Source of the DNA: Sinotaia quadrata
Taxonomy: Eukaryota; Mollusca; Gastropoda; Architaenioglossa; Viviparidae
Reading direction: 5' to 3'
Assembly: GCA_028829895.1 (NCBI GenBank)
Contig: CM054178.1
Span: 105,807,558 to 105,871,557, forward strand
DNA: 64,000 nt
Positions 1-12,707 of the stretch are shown here, piece after piece. Every line of letters begins with the position of its first letter. The first letter of the stretch is position 1. Under the pieces are notes generated by a model. The model did no database searches. It had not been told where the DNA came from and saw nothing but the letters and a program-made list of their open reading frames with translations. The position numbers and the translations under genes are program-made.

Positions 1-960
1 GAACTAGTGTACAAGGGCGCATGATGACTGTATAATCCGTCAGGAAAAAAAATCAACATTCCAATAATGTCATCGATTCTGTACAATGCGCAAGTGTAGA
101 AGTCACACTGCGCACTGACATGTGAGTTGCCAAAAAAATTTTTAAAGAATGGGAATTTATTTTCCGGTCCAAACGTGAGACAAGTACAATAAGAGATCAG
201 ACAAACGTTTCGCGGATTGAGATCGTATCAAGCGTGCTGTGACATATTAGAAGCCCTCACGTCAAGCATGACTGATTCCAATAATTAATTTAAGGATTGA
301 AATGAATTTAAAATGAGGCTGCTTCAGGCAATGGTGAGGTCATAAACTTTGATGAAGTGTTTCGCGGACTTTTTTGTTGTTGAAGTGACTCCTTGAATAT
401 TGCTTAAACCAATCACTACTCACCCACTCGCTCACCCACATAGCCCAATCACTCACCCATCTACCTACTCACTTACTTGATTGCAAATATATGTTTACAT
501 ATCTAACAGTCAATAGACTGCCGCTGCCGATTAAGACTGTTCGTAAGTGTCAATGTATCTACCACTCATGACCTCAGATCTGCCCAAGCATACTAAATAC
601 TTCTTTTATACGATCTGAGCTCATAATGCCATTTTAACAGCAGATCTATAATATACACTTTCAAAATCGATAGAATTTCGTACTTCTTCATATACGTATA
701 TACACTCAGAACTGTTTGTTTCAGTAACATCTCATATATGAATATATGTTGAATATCTCGCATATATGTATTTTATTACAAAAGTCTTTGAGTTGCTGCT
801 AACATAGAGTGTATATATCGCAGTCAAAATATGTTTGACATTATACATTGTGTAGCATAGCATTTGTCAAATTAGACCAATTATTAGTGTGGAAAATGTC
901 AAGTAACTAAACTTAGTTGTGTTGATGATACTAAAGTGTAGTCTTAGCAGCTCTGGTGCT
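1..960. other. Non-coding stretch, no gene seen
   Basis: AT-rich sequence with stops in all frames and no ORF of note. A short imperfect run of CTCACCCA-like words lies near 418-475. The rest is unique-looking DNA with no recognised family. Confidence 0.6.
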
Positions 961-967
961 ACTAAAG

Positions 968-1097
968 TGTGAATGTGGAAGTATTAGTGATAGTACACTT
1001 TGTAACGTGGAAATGTTAGTGCTAGCACACTGTGTAACGTGGAAATGTTATTGCTACTACAGTGTGTAACGTGGACGGGTTAGTGCTAGTACACTAT
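968..1097. repeat. 32-bp minisatellite, about 4 diverged copies
   Basis: The word GTAACGTGG recurs at about 1001, 1034 and 1066, giving a 32-bp period, each followed by a TTAGTGCTAG-like block. Copies differ by several substitutions, so the array is old. Confidence 0.75.
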
Positions 1098-1230
1098 GTA
1101 GTTTGAACGCACCTTGCCGTGACCTACTTTGAACGCACCTTGCCGTGGTCTACTTTGAATACTCCTTGCCGTGACCTACTTTCAACACACTTTACAGTGA
1201 TCTACTTTTAATGTACCTTGCTTAGAACAT
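1098..1230. repeat. 26-bp minisatellite, about 4-5 copies
   Basis: The unit contains ACCTTGCCGTGACCTACTTT. The first copies are near identical and the later ones decay. The array directly abuts the 32-bp array but has a different unit. Confidence 0.8.
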
Positions 1231-1646
1231 GATTTTGAATGCATCTTCAACTGAAGTACGTTACACTAAATCCAAGCACTTCTTCAAAACATAAGGGTGC
1301 GAAAACACTGGAGCGCGCTAGATGAAGAGGCAATCATATTGAGTTTGGTACAACAAATGCAAATTTATTTTCCGTTTGAAAAGGAGTTTATATTTATACA
1401 AATGTCTCGTAGACTCTGCTGAACATTACCCACCAAAAGACTGAAAGGGTTACTTCGTTTGTCAATCCCCACTACAGATTTCAGATTGAAAAACGTGTCA
1501 AAGAGGACCTAAAAGAAATAAGGGTAATCACCTATTATATCTATTATGTTTTTCTTTAAAATTGTGTACTTTTACAATCTAATTAAATGTTTACACAATA
1601 CTAGCATATTTTTGTTGGCAAGAAATGTGCAGATGTTTTGTATAAG

Positions 1647-1650
<4 letters not shown>

Positions 1651-1732
<82 letters not shown>
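1651..1732. repeat. (CA)n microsatellite
   Basis: About 41 uninterrupted CA dinucleotides followed by a short TA run. The overlapping reverse-frame Cys-Val ORFs are artefacts of this repeat. Confidence 0.98.
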
Positions 1733-1739
<7 letters not shown>

Positions 1740-2305
1740 GCATGCCCAACTGCCAAATCCACACATTTAACTCCAATATATACTATTTAATAAACAGAAA
1801 CATGGTGATTATAAATCTGAATAGCGCCATTAAAGCTTGTTTTAAAGTCAAGAGACAGTTTCGCCTAATTTAAGTACTGCTAATCTGTTCCTAATAACGT
1901 CGTCTGAACAAAACAACAACAACAAAAAAAAACAAGTTCAAACCTTTGAACTGATTTTCTACTTAGCAAAGAAGTAAACATATATAGCATCCGAGAATTT
2001 TACCCACCCAACAACAACAACAACAAATTAAAATAAAGTAACCGAATTTTAAGAGTGAAAATAAATCAAACATTTTCAATCGGAAGAATGAAAGATGAAT
2101 TGATTTGAATTCTGAATATGAGTAAGCCAACGTCACTAACACCTAGAGACACGACAACCACTTGCGGTCAAGGTTGAGGACAAAATGAAAATGCTGACAA
2201 CAACAAGAGCTACAACAACAAACTATAAAAAAGTATCAGCACTGCGCGTACAACACCACGAGTCAACAACGACCAGGCAATGACCATCCAATGAGACAGT
2301 CACTC
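1733..2305. other. Non-coding stretch with short AAC runs
   Basis: AT-rich. Short (AAC)n runs occur near 1912, 2010 and 2200. On the minus strand this is the putative intron just downstream of the 2310-2477 exon candidate. Confidence 0.5.
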
Positions 2306-2309
2306 TTAC

Positions 2310-2477
2310 CTCGGCGAGCGTTTTAAAGGCCACCCCGTGAAGAGATCCGTTATGAGTACGGTTCCGTTCTTACCGTCTAGGGACCCCGTGGTGTCCTGTT
2401 CGGCCTCATGCAACATGAGCACCCGATTTGTGGAGTCCCTGAATGGGGACAATGTCGCTTTGGTATCGCTGTCACTG
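2310..2477 (-). CDS. Candidate internal coding exon, unknown protein
   Basis: The exon is 168 bp and open throughout on the minus strand. The upstream boundary is a pyrimidine-rich tract ending in CTCCAG (AG at 2478-2479), with an alternative NAGNAG site 3 bases further in. The downstream boundary is a near-consensus donor, GAG followed by GTAAGAG, with the GT at 2308-2309. Both ends are phase 2, so the exon is symmetric and could be included or skipped without shifting frame. Its 56 codons are Ser, Asp and Thr rich at the start (SDSDTKATLSPFRDSTN) and end in a basic Pro-Leu-Lys-Arg-Ser-Pro stretch; no cysteine pattern, membrane segment or known domain is visible. The base composition is richer in G+C than the flanks. 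I do not recognise the family. Reading on past the donor gives an immediate TAA, which fits an intron there. Exon status rests on splice signals and composition only. Confidence 0.42.
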
Positions 2478-2479
2478 CT

Positions 2480-3540
2480 GGAGATAAAAGACGAGTTTAG
2501 CAATTGGAAAGTTAAAGAAAATGAAAAAAATAAAAGCCAAAGTATATCAGGATTTTATGAGCATAACGATCTTCATTTATTAAGCACTGACAGAAAAAGA
2601 GATCGTCAAAACCCAGTAATATTTGCTTAAAATATAAATTCTTCGAAGCATGCCCAACATTTGGTAAAAGTCAAGCACTGAGAAACATAAACAAGAACGA
2701 GGTGCTCACCAGTACCATTTTCATAAATTCAGAAAGTTAAGTTGAAAGTTACGATGTTTTGATCGAAGCTTGGACAGTCTAGTAATAAATGACGAAGACA
2801 TGCAAGAAAATAGCAAACAAGATCGAAATCACATCGAAAAGGCTCGATATTAAAAAGATATAAACATACGTTTGATTCACAAAACATGTTTGTCCTCTCG
2901 CGGGCCTATTGCTTAGTAGTACAATACAGAAATATAGAAATATTATCCAACAGGCAGGCATTTGCATTCGCTGTTTAACACAGAATATTCGCATATCAAC
3001 CAAATAATTTTAAAATGTTTAGAATACACAGAACAACACAAAGCATACAACATGCTAAATCGTCCGAAATCACAGAAGTTTAAACGATTACATTGATCGA
3101 GCATGATAGCGATCATATTGTCACAACGAACACCACACTGAGGAATCTTTGTTTTAATTTACCAAACCTTCTGCTGGAATAGGAATGGAGCCAAATGGTG
3201 AAGCCATTTCGAGACAACAACGAACGGATGGTTAGCATTGCTCCCTGTCAGACAATTATATGTACTGACGTCTGTTAACAGATAACCCCGAGTAATGCTG
3301 CCATGATAAGTGTTACAGACGATTCACTCGGGACACGATAGACCACTATTTTCAGACGCGTTACGCTTATTTAATACATCAATACATTTTCTGGTGGACT
3401 TAACTCTAACTATCAACAATGGCGATAAAGTAGATATAAATGTATGTTATTTTAACATGTCGTTTAAGATTTTCATAGGGAAAACCAAATTTATCGTATT
3501 AAAAATACATACAGGGTTACTCAATGCTGCAACTCTGTTC
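2480..3540. other. Non-coding stretch
   Basis: AT-rich, with only short chance ORFs on both strands. The part up to about 2520 would be the 3' end of the intron preceding the minus-strand exon candidate. Confidence 0.5.
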
Positions 3541-3785
3541 ATGTAGGACAGTGTTTTGTGCAGGAAAGTATGCCATAAATATCATCACTGGTAGAACAGT
3601 GTTTTGTGCAGGAAAGTATGCCATAAATATCATCACTGGTAGGACTGTTTCGTGCAGGAAAGTATGCCATAAATATCATCACTGGTAGGACTGTTTCGTG
3701 CAGGAAAGTTTGCCAGAAATCTCATTACTGGTAGGACAGTGTTTTGTGCAGAAAATATATGCTAGAATATATCATCACTAGTAGG
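3541..3785. repeat. 46-48-bp minisatellite, 5 copies
   Basis: The unit contains GTGCAGGAAAGTATGCC and ATCATCACTGGTAGGA. Four copies are close and the fifth has diverged. Degenerate GACGAACCA words continue to about 3900 with no clear period. Confidence 0.85.
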
Positions 3786-4039
3786 ACGAACCACAATTGT
3801 GTAGTTCTTGATGAACCATGGTTATGACTGACGAACCACAATGTTATGTCGTAGTTATCTGACGAACCAATGGCTGTGTCTAGATACCTGACGTACCACT
3901 ATGACTATGACTATGATGGAGTTACCTGATAAATAAAGCAGGAAAATGTATCATGGATGGAAAAAGAGAGGTATATTGTATTTTTTTGTTTATTCCTATG
4001 ACGGACTTGGAAGAGTTTAGTTTCGTCCTCGTCCCTCGT

Positions 4040-4150
4040 GTCCCCCTCGACCGACATACGACTTGGGAATTACGCGAGAGACCTGACATACGACATGGCA
4101 GTTAAGCGAGAGACCTGGCATACGACATGGGAAATTAAGCCAGAGACCTG
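4040..4150. repeat. About 36-bp minisatellite, 3 copies
   Basis: ACATACGAC followed by a GGGAATTA-like block and GCGAGAGACCTG occurs three times. Confidence 0.7.
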
Positions 4151-4598
4151 AGAAGGTGAAATCTGTGCATGGAAGTGTGTTTTATACCCGGGACAGACAG
4201 AGGTTCAGAATCAGTCTCCAGACCCAGGGCACCCCCTTCTCTCACATATATTAGAGGGCTATTGATATAATTCATAAAAGGAAGTTGAAGGTTTGTCTGG
4301 TGTCTTATTTTTTCGAACATATGAGGAGGTATTGGAGGCTTCCTAAACAATTAAATTATTTTAGATTTTATCCTTTGTTTTCTACATCCAGAAAACGTAG
4401 GTTTTTTATGCTTTCGTTTAATAAAGTGCAAGCGACTATGATGAAAACATGTCATCAGAATATCTTAATGGAGAAATAAAAGCAAAGAAGAGAACCTGCA
4501 CAGATAACGGTAATCATGCATACATAAAGTGCCTCATGCACCCAGACTACGACACATAGACAAACACATTCAGAGCTAGTTATAAAAATAAACAAACT

Positions 4599-4600
<2 letters not shown>

Positions 4601-4647
<47 letters not shown>
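4601..4647. repeat. (AC)n microsatellite
   Basis: Uninterrupted AC run of about 23 units. Confidence 0.97.
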
Positions 4648-4648
<1 letters not shown>

Positions 4649-5169
4649 GTCTAGAGATAGTAATAAAAATAAATAAATTATCTTGTCTGAATAGTTAACA
4701 CAATGGTTTATGTTTGTTAGGGGTGTAAATCTGGGACCAGGAAAATAAATAAAACTCCGGCGCCAAGACGATGACAAAGTCACTCTCAAACTCAGAGAAC
4801 GTTAAGAAACGAATATCGCTGATCTACATACAACAGCTGCTTAAAGTGCAACAATACTAACTTATGAGTGCAACAGTACTAACTTATGAGTGCCCATCCA
4901 GTACTGAGACACATAAACACACTATCCAAACACCTCCCAAAGCGACCAGCTGCGATAGAAACAACGTCCAAACTGCCTGCAATAAGGAGGGAGCAAAAAT
5001 CTCATTTGCGCTTCGATTATCTTTCTTGGCTGGAAGAAATCGCAAGCATACGTTGATTATTATGATGACTATCATTTGGTTTAATGAGAGGATGAAATGT
5101 TCGTGTATGTTTACAATTATGTACTAATAGCAATGTACACATACATAGTTTATCATCCACCTCGCACGA

Positions 5170-5170
<1 letters not shown>

Positions 5171-5196
<26 letters not shown>
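5171..5196. repeat. (CA)n microsatellite
   Basis: 13 CA units. A second, broken CA stretch lies at 5756-5780. The sequence from 5200 to 5950 otherwise holds nothing recognisable. Confidence 0.95.
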
Positions 5197-5201
<5 letters not shown>

Positions 5202-5952
5202 AAAAGGAGTACCTTGGCTGACTGATCGTTGTGAATGACTGTAAGCAATAATTCGTTTTTCCAATGAACACTGATCAATTATGAAGTGTTTCATGATTTG
5301 AAATCCTACAAAAGAAATATGGCGGAAGTGAGTATCATCTCGTCTGACTCGTCACATACGATCTCGAAATTCATAAAAGAAAGGGCAATATTTCTACATA
5401 CCTATCAAATGTTTTCTGTCTTAATTAATTATGTCTTTAAGGATCACTGCGTTTGATAGTAGATTTAGTAGTCATACTAAAGAGTAAACAAATATGTCAT
5501 TGGCGCAGCGATTGCTATGGAAATACTCTCAAGAATGGAGGAGAAATAACCTCTCAAGAATATTGCCCAATGGGAGTAAAGATACCTCTCTGGTCAGCTT
5601 TACCTAAACTACATCCACGTCTAACATACCTATCTTACGATGATGAACATATATAGCATTATGAGATGAACTGCTGATAAGATCGATACTAAGTACTCGT
5701 AAAAATTACAAAATTCTGAGCTGACGGACAGTTAGGAATTTGATATCCCTCAAAACACACACATGCACACATACACACATTTTACAAAACATTAGAGTTA
5801 CGTGATGGTAACGCAGTAGAGCAGGACACAGGATGCCTGATGTGTATGAGTGAGCAGAGCCGTAAAGTAGCAAGCAGCCTGCTAAGGAAGTCTGACACTT
5901 ATCTACATCACCACCGATCGCGTCGTTCATCTCCACACTTTTTCATCTTCTC

Positions 5953-6055
5953 TTACCTATCACATGTATTATGGCCCAATTCAGACGGCCTGAAAGACCT
6001 CTTACATATCACATGTATTATGGCATAATTCAGACGGCCTAGAAGATCTCCATTC
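5953..6055. repeat. About 52-bp duplication
   Basis: The block containing ATCACATGTATTATGGC and CAATTCAGACGGCCT occurs twice in direct tandem with few differences. Confidence 0.85.
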
Positions 6056-6086
6056 TTGGAACATGCATACATTCGGCAATTTGTCA

Positions 6087-6417
6087 GGTCGATAGCTGGA
6101 ACATATATTTAATTTTAGGTAATGTATTAGATCGATAGCTGGAATATATATGTAGTTTTCGATAATGTATCATTCCATATCTGGAACGTAAATGCAGTTA
6201 TAGGCAATGTGTTAAGCTCATAGCTGGAAATATGTGGTTTTAGTTCTAGGCAAGATGACAAGTCCATAGCTGGAAATATGTGGTTTTAGTTCTAGGCAAG
6301 ATGACAAGTCCATAGCTGGAAATATGTGGTTTTAGTTCTAGGCAAGATGACAAGTCCATAGCTGGAAATATATGGTTGTAGTTCTAGGCAACGTGTCAAG
6401 TTCATAGCTGGAACAAA
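6087..6417. repeat. 46-bp minisatellite, about 7 copies
   Basis: AAGTCCATAGCTGG starts at 6260, 6306 and 6352, giving an exact 46-bp period. The central copies are identical. Copies to the left become more diverged, and one to the right differs at a few sites. This gradient suggests recent expansion in the middle or right of an old array. Confidence 0.92.
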
Positions 6418-6419
6418 GC

Positions 6420-7325
6420 TGTGGATCCATTTATCCATTTTGCCTCCTTAAGTTTCAGGAAACGACATGTGACATAATATTTTTGTAGCATCACATTTTA
6501 TATCAATTCCAACTTCATATACATGTCACAAAAACTGTTTACTATGTCAGACGTAATCCAATGCACACGTTTGATATGACCCATTTATTATAATGACACA
6601 TTTAGCTTCTATTAAAATAATAAATACAGTTTTTAAAAGAAAGGTCTGCGTACAAGGAGTGCAAAGGAAGTCTCCAACACGAGTGGGCGTGCAAATCTCA
6701 TAAGATTTAATTGACGGTTAAACTACGATTTTTAATAAGGCAGGACATTATGCTAGTCCTTAAAATTAATTATGTATGAGCTTGTTCTTTCTATTTCCAC
6801 TCTTGATATAAGTAAGTGGTGCATTCTGTTAGGCAGTAATTAATTCATGTCTTTGTATACAAAACAAAGCATCGTCCTTTCTTTTCTTTTAATAATCATA
6901 TTTGATGTATTTTAAATATTACCGTCTTTTCTATTTTCTCTTGTTGATAAATGGTGTATTGTTATTAAATATGTAGCCTCTCTTTTCCCTTCTGATGAAT
7001 ATATCTAAACTATCGATTGGAATTAAATTTGTTTCGTCTTTTCAGACTTGTTTCTTCTTCTGTTGATCTATTTAAATAATGTATTTAAGTAAATGTTTAT
7101 GCTGAAGGGTCTCCTTTCCTGTTGGTATCCTTTGTAATTAGACAAAAGTTATTGCATGCCATAATATAATTATATAATTATGCGCGCATGTATATTTTTC
7201 TAAAGACTGTGTTATTTATAAAAAAAAGAATTATTGTGTGTATGAAAATATGATTTTTTATTGGTATTTCAAAAGGTGCTGTGTAATGTGACAGGAATTA
7301 TTTTGTTTGCATATATGTATTCGTG
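6420..7325. other. AT-rich non-coding stretch
   Basis: Long T-rich and A-rich segments. The loose word TTGATNNAT recurs around 6800-7070. No gene or known element was seen. Confidence 0.5.
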
Positions 7326-7328
7326 TGC

Positions 7329-7490
7329 ATCCCCCCCCCCCCGATGGATTTCTTAAGTGATGTTTTGTAATTAGACAGACATCCCCCCCCCCCGATGGAT
7401 TTCTTAAGTGGTGTTTTGTAATTAGACAGACATCCCCCCCCCCCCCCCGATGGATTTCTTAAGTGGTGTTTTGTAATTAGACAGGCGTTG
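7329..7490. repeat. 3-copy minisatellite with poly-C tract in each unit
   Basis: Each unit is a C run followed by GATGGATTTCTTAAGTG and TTTTGTAATTAGACAG. The three C runs are 12 (7331-7342), 11 (7383-7393) and 15 bases (7434-7448), while the flanking unit sequence is almost invariant. Confidence 0.93.
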
Positions 7491-8110
7491 CTTTAATAAG
7501 ATTACCGAGCAAGACAACACGCTTACCATTTCCACATGTGGAAGAAAGTAAAGCCTTTAGCTTTGTCGAGCAATTAGTAACTTGATCTAACTGGAATCCG
7601 TAGTATCCTAAACTTAAATCGCAATAGATGAACAGCAAATAAAAACACATCTCACGCATACATTAGCTTCATAATAATTTTCGGAACCAAAGCAAAAACA
7701 CATTAATGCTTTCACTGCAAATATTCTCCCCATTATGTCTCCCATCCCCCCGTCTTTATAAAATGTGCATTCTTATTCGGTACGAGTACGGCCATAATGT
7801 GCTTGTGCAATAGTACGGGACAACTGAAGGAATATTTTTTTAAAAACAACAACCCAAACCGTATTATTTGATTATAGAAATAAAACCAAGACTAACTACG
7901 TCATAGTCAGTGTCTCAGGACATACTCCTGGGTGTCACATTAATACGCTGCTCTAAAGTCAAGTGTTAAATATATTTTATAATTTTAAACTCTAAGCCGT
8001 GTAACTCTTTGACAGTACACTCCTGTAATTCGCGTTTTGTCACTAAAAAGTTAAACTGTGACGTATGATTGCTATGTATATAAACGGCCACATTAGGGCG
8101 TAGGTTTCCG
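7491..8110. other. Non-coding stretch
   Basis: No coding signal beyond two chance ORFs of about 60 codons on the minus strand, which have no recognisable motif. Confidence 0.5.
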
Positions 8111-8114
8111 ATAC

Positions 8115-8930
8115 TAGCCCTACTAAAACAGCAGTATTTGGCTACGATTTGATCCACTAAGACAGCAGTATTTGGCTACGATTTGATTCACTAAAGCAGC
8201 AGTATTTGGCTACGATTTGATCCACTAAAACAGCAGTATTTGGCAACGATTTGATCCACTAAGACAGCAGTATTTGGCTACGATTTGATCCACTAAGACA
8301 GCAGCAGTCGATTACTGTGTGACGTACTCGGCAATATCTAGCTACGCTTTGCTCTACTAAACAGCAACATTTGATTACATTTAACTCAACTGAAACAGTA
8401 AGCTTTGGCTACTCTTTGTTTTCTTTTTTTCTACTAACACAGCAACATCTGGCTACGTTTCGCCCTACTAAACAGCAACATTTGACTACATTTCATCATA
8501 CAAGACAAAAACATTTAGCTACGTTTCGGCCTACTAAACAACAACATTTGGCTACGTTACATCCTAATAAACAGCAACACTTTTACGTTTCGTCATACTA
8601 AACATCAACATTTGACTACGTTTCGCTTTACTGAACATCAACATTTGACTACGTTTCGCTTTACTAAACATCAACATTTGACTACGTTTCGCTTTACTAA
8701 ACATCAACATTTGACTACGTTTCGCTTTACTGAACATCAACATTTGACTACGTTTCGCTTTACTAAACATCAACATTTGACCACGTTACGTCCTACTAAA
8801 TAGCAACAGTTGACCAGGCTTTACGGCTAGTCCTACTAAACAGCAACATTTGACTACGCCTTATCGTACTAAACAGCAACATTTGGCTACGTTTGCCTTA
8901 CTAAAACAGTAACACTTGGCAAGGATTTTC
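8115..8930. repeat. 33/34-bp satellite-like array, about 22-24 copies
   Basis: The core unit reads ACTAAACAxCAACATTTG followed by a CTACGTTTCG-like block. The left third (8115-8310) has 34-bp units with CAGCAGTATTTGGCTACGA. The middle is degenerate, and the segment at 8590-8790 has near-perfect 33-bp units. Because 33 is a multiple of 3, the perfect part is open on both strands as an 11-residue repeat; this is a period effect, not evidence of a gene. Confidence 0.92.
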
Positions 8931-8934
8931 TACA

Positions 8935-9725
8935 CTTCATCCAAAACAAATAGTACAGCTGTGAGTTCGCTGCTGTTTTTAATAAACCGGCCTTGGAGCC
9001 TACTGTGAAGAGCGCTTGTTATAATCCTTTGCAGACTTGTTTACAATGCCACACGTGTTTTAAAATATTTTCCGAAGATTTTAAAATATTTTCCCCGTTT
9101 TTAATACAATAATTTATTATTTTAAATTCTGCGCTATTAAAATATTAAATCATTATCCTGGACCAAAGAGGATTCATTTCTGTGAACACTTATTACATTG
9201 CAGACACTAGAATAGGTCAGTAATTTACCTTAAACAAGGCTTTAGTAGAATAATTAAAACTGCATTCCAGAGCGGTTATTTCTAACGAAAAAGAAAGTAA
9301 GATTAAAAACAAGTGATTGTATGGCTTATTTTAGAAGAATTAACACTAAACATAAATCTACTACGTCCCTCGCATTACGTTCGTAATCATCATTTTATCA
9401 AAATAGCTTCTTTTTCATGATTCTCAAGCATTAAAAGAAAAAACAAAAGAACGCTGATATTTTTCGTGATTTTAATTTAAAAAATCTATTTCTTGAAAAC
9501 GAAAACAGAAGAACCACACAACTAAAATTACTATTAAAGTATTTATGGTCGATGTTACTGTGGTTCAATCGTTCCCTGTCGGGGAAGCTATATTGCTGCA
9601 TGCATCACTGCAATTATTGACATTAGGCAGTTCGGTTCAGCCTCTCGGGACTATTAGCAAATGTAAAGAGAACTGTGTTCTGAACGCACTAGCTCTCCTA
9701 CTCAGTTTGTTATTCTAATGCTTTA
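8935..9725. other. Non-coding stretch between two arrays
   Basis: AT-rich unique-looking sequence. A short palindrome-like AAAATATTTTCCGAAGATTTTAAAATATTTTCC duplication lies near 9061-9095. No gene was seen. Confidence 0.5.
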
Positions 9726-9729
9726 GTCT

Positions 9730-10880
9730 TCGTGTGCCTTCACTGTCTTCAATCTTAGGCACTTCATCTTTTCTTTAGCATCATTTCGAGTCACTTTGCC
9801 TATTCTACAGCGTCATTTTGGTTTTAATGTATTTCATTCTCAATCAGTTTGTATTTCTTCGTGTGGGTCATTCCTAGTCAGTTTGGCTACTCTAAAGGGT
9901 CATTCGTAGTCAATTTGGCTAGCCTACAGAATCTCTCTTTTCTTTAACGTCATCCTTAGTCAGTTTGACTATGCCATAATGTTAATGCTAGCCAGATTGT
10001 TTTTACTTTAGCGTCATTCCTAGTCAGTATTGACTTTCAGATAACGTCATTTCTAGCCAGTTTGACTCAACGTTATTTCCAATCAGTTAACATTCCTTTA
10101 GTGTCATAGTCAGTTGCCATAGTTCCAAAGCGTCATTCCCAGTCAGTGAGCATCAGACTGAATCGGTCTGGCTATTCGATAGTTAGTGTGACATCCTTGA
10201 TGCCAATTCCAGTAAGTTTAGCTACCTACAGTGTCACACATAGTCAGAATGGTTATCTTAATGCTTCATTCGAATCATCATTACTTTCCTTTAGCGTCAT
10301 TCGTAGTTAGTTTGACTCTCATAAAGTGTCATTCGTAGTTACTTTGACTCTCTTGAAGCGTCATTCGGAGTTAGTTTGGCTCTCCTGAAGCGTCATTCCC
10401 AGTTAGTTTGACTATCTTAAAGAGTCATTCCCAGTTAGTTTGACTATCTTAAAGAGTCATTCCCAGTTAGTTTGACTATCTTAAAGAGTCATTCCCAGTT
10501 AGTTTGACTATCTTAAAGAGTCATTATAGTTCTGCTTGATTAATGATACAATCATTCCCGGTCAGTTTGGTTATGCAAAGCATCATTTTTAGTCAGTCAT
10601 TTTAAGTCAGTCATTTTAAGCAATACAGCGCTACGTGTGGTCAGTTTGTTTAAACCATGATGCCCTACCTAGTTATCCTGGTTAGGCGATAACATCACAT
10701 CCGTTGGTTTGTTGTCACGAAGGCGTCATGTGACGTTAGCCAGGTTAATCGATTTAATTTTCAGTTAGTTTGATTAAGCAATAATGTCATTTCCAGTCCC
10801 TTTGGGTATGCGATTGTCATTCCCAATCACCCTATTTAAGCAATAATGTCATTCTAAGTCAGTTTGTCTATGCGCTAGAG
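9730..10880. repeat. 32-bp satellite-like array, over 30 degenerate copies
   Basis: The unit is GTCATTCCCAGTTAGTTTGACT plus a variable 10-base tail. The best-conserved copies (about 10390-10525) have an exact 32-bp period. Copies on both sides are strongly diverged but keep the GTCATTCxxAGTCAGTTTG core, so the array spans more than 1 kb. Confidence 0.88.
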
Positions 10881-10944
10881 AAATTATTAGTAATATTTGT
10901 ATGCGTACTGTTGTTAATGTAGTGGAAATGTTTTTTTCGTTCTA

Positions 10945-11334
10945 GTATCATTCCCATTCAATTAAGTTTAAACTAGAACAACTCATAGTAAGTCTGTTTT
11001 CAATTGAATCAGTTATTCCCAGTCATTTAAGTTTAAACTTTCATTGCTCTTAGTAAATCTATTTTGAATTGGCTCACTTATTTTCAGTCATTTAAGATTA
11101 AACTAGCACAACATTTAGTAAATCTATTCTGAATTGGCTCAGTTATTCGCAGTCATTTAAGTTTAAACTAGCACAACATTTAGTAAGTCTGTTTTGAATT
11201 GGATCATTTATTCGCAGTCATTTAAGTTTAAACTAGCACAACATATAGTAAGTCTGTTTAGAATTGGATCAGTTATTCGCAGTCATTTAAGTTTAAACTA
11301 GCACAACATATAGTAAGTCTGTTTTGAATTGGAG
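10945..11334. repeat. 65-bp minisatellite, 6 copies
   Basis: GTTTAAACTAGCACAACAT starts at 11161, 11226 and 11291. Divergence rises toward the left. The unit holds a GCAGTCATTTAAG word resembling the adjacent 32-bp array (GTCATTC..AGTCAG), so it may be a longer unit derived from it. Confidence 0.92.
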
Positions 11335-11830
11335 AGGGATCGCATGGCGCTGCTGAAATTAGCACTTGTTGACATTTCCTAAAATAAATATTTCTTGTGT
11401 AAATTGTTTCCAAGACCCGTTTACGTTATTTAAATTTTAAAATATGCAATGACACACGCAAAGACATATAATCATTAGAGATATGCACACAAAGATACAT
11501 TTTTTTATTTAATAAAAGTCATTGTTTTTATATAAATTGTTGTTATGCCCTTCCTGAAAACATTGAAAAAGTACTTTTGTGTAGAATGTTTTATCGCTTC
11601 TGCTGTAGACTACGACAGGTGGTAGAATGGTTTGTATACACGCTGTTGTACTCGTGGCAAGTGTCTGGTCTCCGCTTGTTGCCGAAATCAGAGTTCTAAC
11701 AGCAGGGTGCCTAGGCTGTTTTGGTGCACTTATGTAATGGAGACTCCAAGCTTGTGTAAAATAACTCATTTTCCACATAGTACGATAGAGGTGAACGAGA
11801 GATTGGGTGTTTTTATACTTTTAGTGTCGT
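11335..11830. other. Non-coding stretch
   Basis: Unique-looking DNA. The short ORFs on both strands lack any motif. Confidence 0.45.
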
Positions 11831-11834
11831 GTCC

Positions 11835-12025
11835 ATCGCTCTCATTCAGTCTCTCACTCACTCTCTTCCATATCTCTCTTCATCCTCTCTGTCTTTCCGT
11901 CTGTCTCTCTCTTTGTGACTCTGACAGACAGACACAGAGACAGACAAATATATATATATATATATATATATAGACAAATAGATAGATAGATAGAGAGATA
12001 GATAGATAGATAGATATCGAGAAAG
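11835..12025. repeat. Compound microsatellite: CT-rich, TA and GATA
   Basis: Consists of a CT-rich tract (11840-11915), ACAGA words, (TA)n at 11948-11972 and (GATA)n at 11979-12014 with single GAGA interruptions. Confidence 0.9.
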
Positions 12026-12269
12026 ACAGAAAGAGAGGAAGATATGTATACATGGAGACTGATTTTGAGACACAAAAAAAGAAAACAAGGAAAACAAGGG
12101 GAAATCATAAACCAAATAAAATTCTTGAATGGAGAAAATGACAGGTAAAAGAGAGAATGCAAGTATGAAAGAAGTTTAAGTACTAAAGTAAAGACAAGGA
12201 ATGACAAACTTAAAAGAGATATAAGAGATCACTGTTTCAGAAGCTAAGAAATGTTAATGTGCTAACGGT

Positions 12270-12640
12270 TTCTGCCGGAGATCACTCTGAATTGAGCCAC
12301 TCAAGATCACTGTGACAGAGGTCATAGAAGTCATATTGATTTAGTCCAGTGGGGATCAAAAACACAAACAGATGTCTTAGAAAATACCCTGACATGGCTT
12401 CCAGAGATCACATTGACAGCTGTCAACAAAATCACTGTGTAAATGTCTACAGAAACTCCCTTTGTAAAAATCACCAGGGATCACATTGACCAGCAGTCAC
12501 CAGAATCACTGAATAATTGTCACCATGAATTCCCTTGGCAAAGATCACCAGAAGATTATCTTAATAGCAGTCATCAGAATCATCATATAATTGTCACCAG
12601 AAATTTCCTTGTTAAAAACCACTAGAGTTTGCCTTGACAG
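12270..12640. repeat. About 75-bp degenerate tandem repeat, 4-5 copies
   Basis: Blocks of GATCACCAG, then GCAGTCATCAGAATCA, then AATTGTCACCA, then TTCCCTTG recur at about 75 bases. Copies are strongly diverged. Confidence 0.7.
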
Positions 12641-12707
12641 CTGCCATGCACTCGTGGAAGAGAATGCACAATAATTTAATTTTGGCCCTAAGCTGAAGAA
12701 AAGGGGG

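Noticed and set aside
1572..1776. Cys-Val repeat ORFs across CA/GT microsatellites (also near 4601, 24772, 27655, 28276)
   Set aside because: Dinucleotide repeats are open in several frames by composition; there is no start context, splice site or flanking domain.
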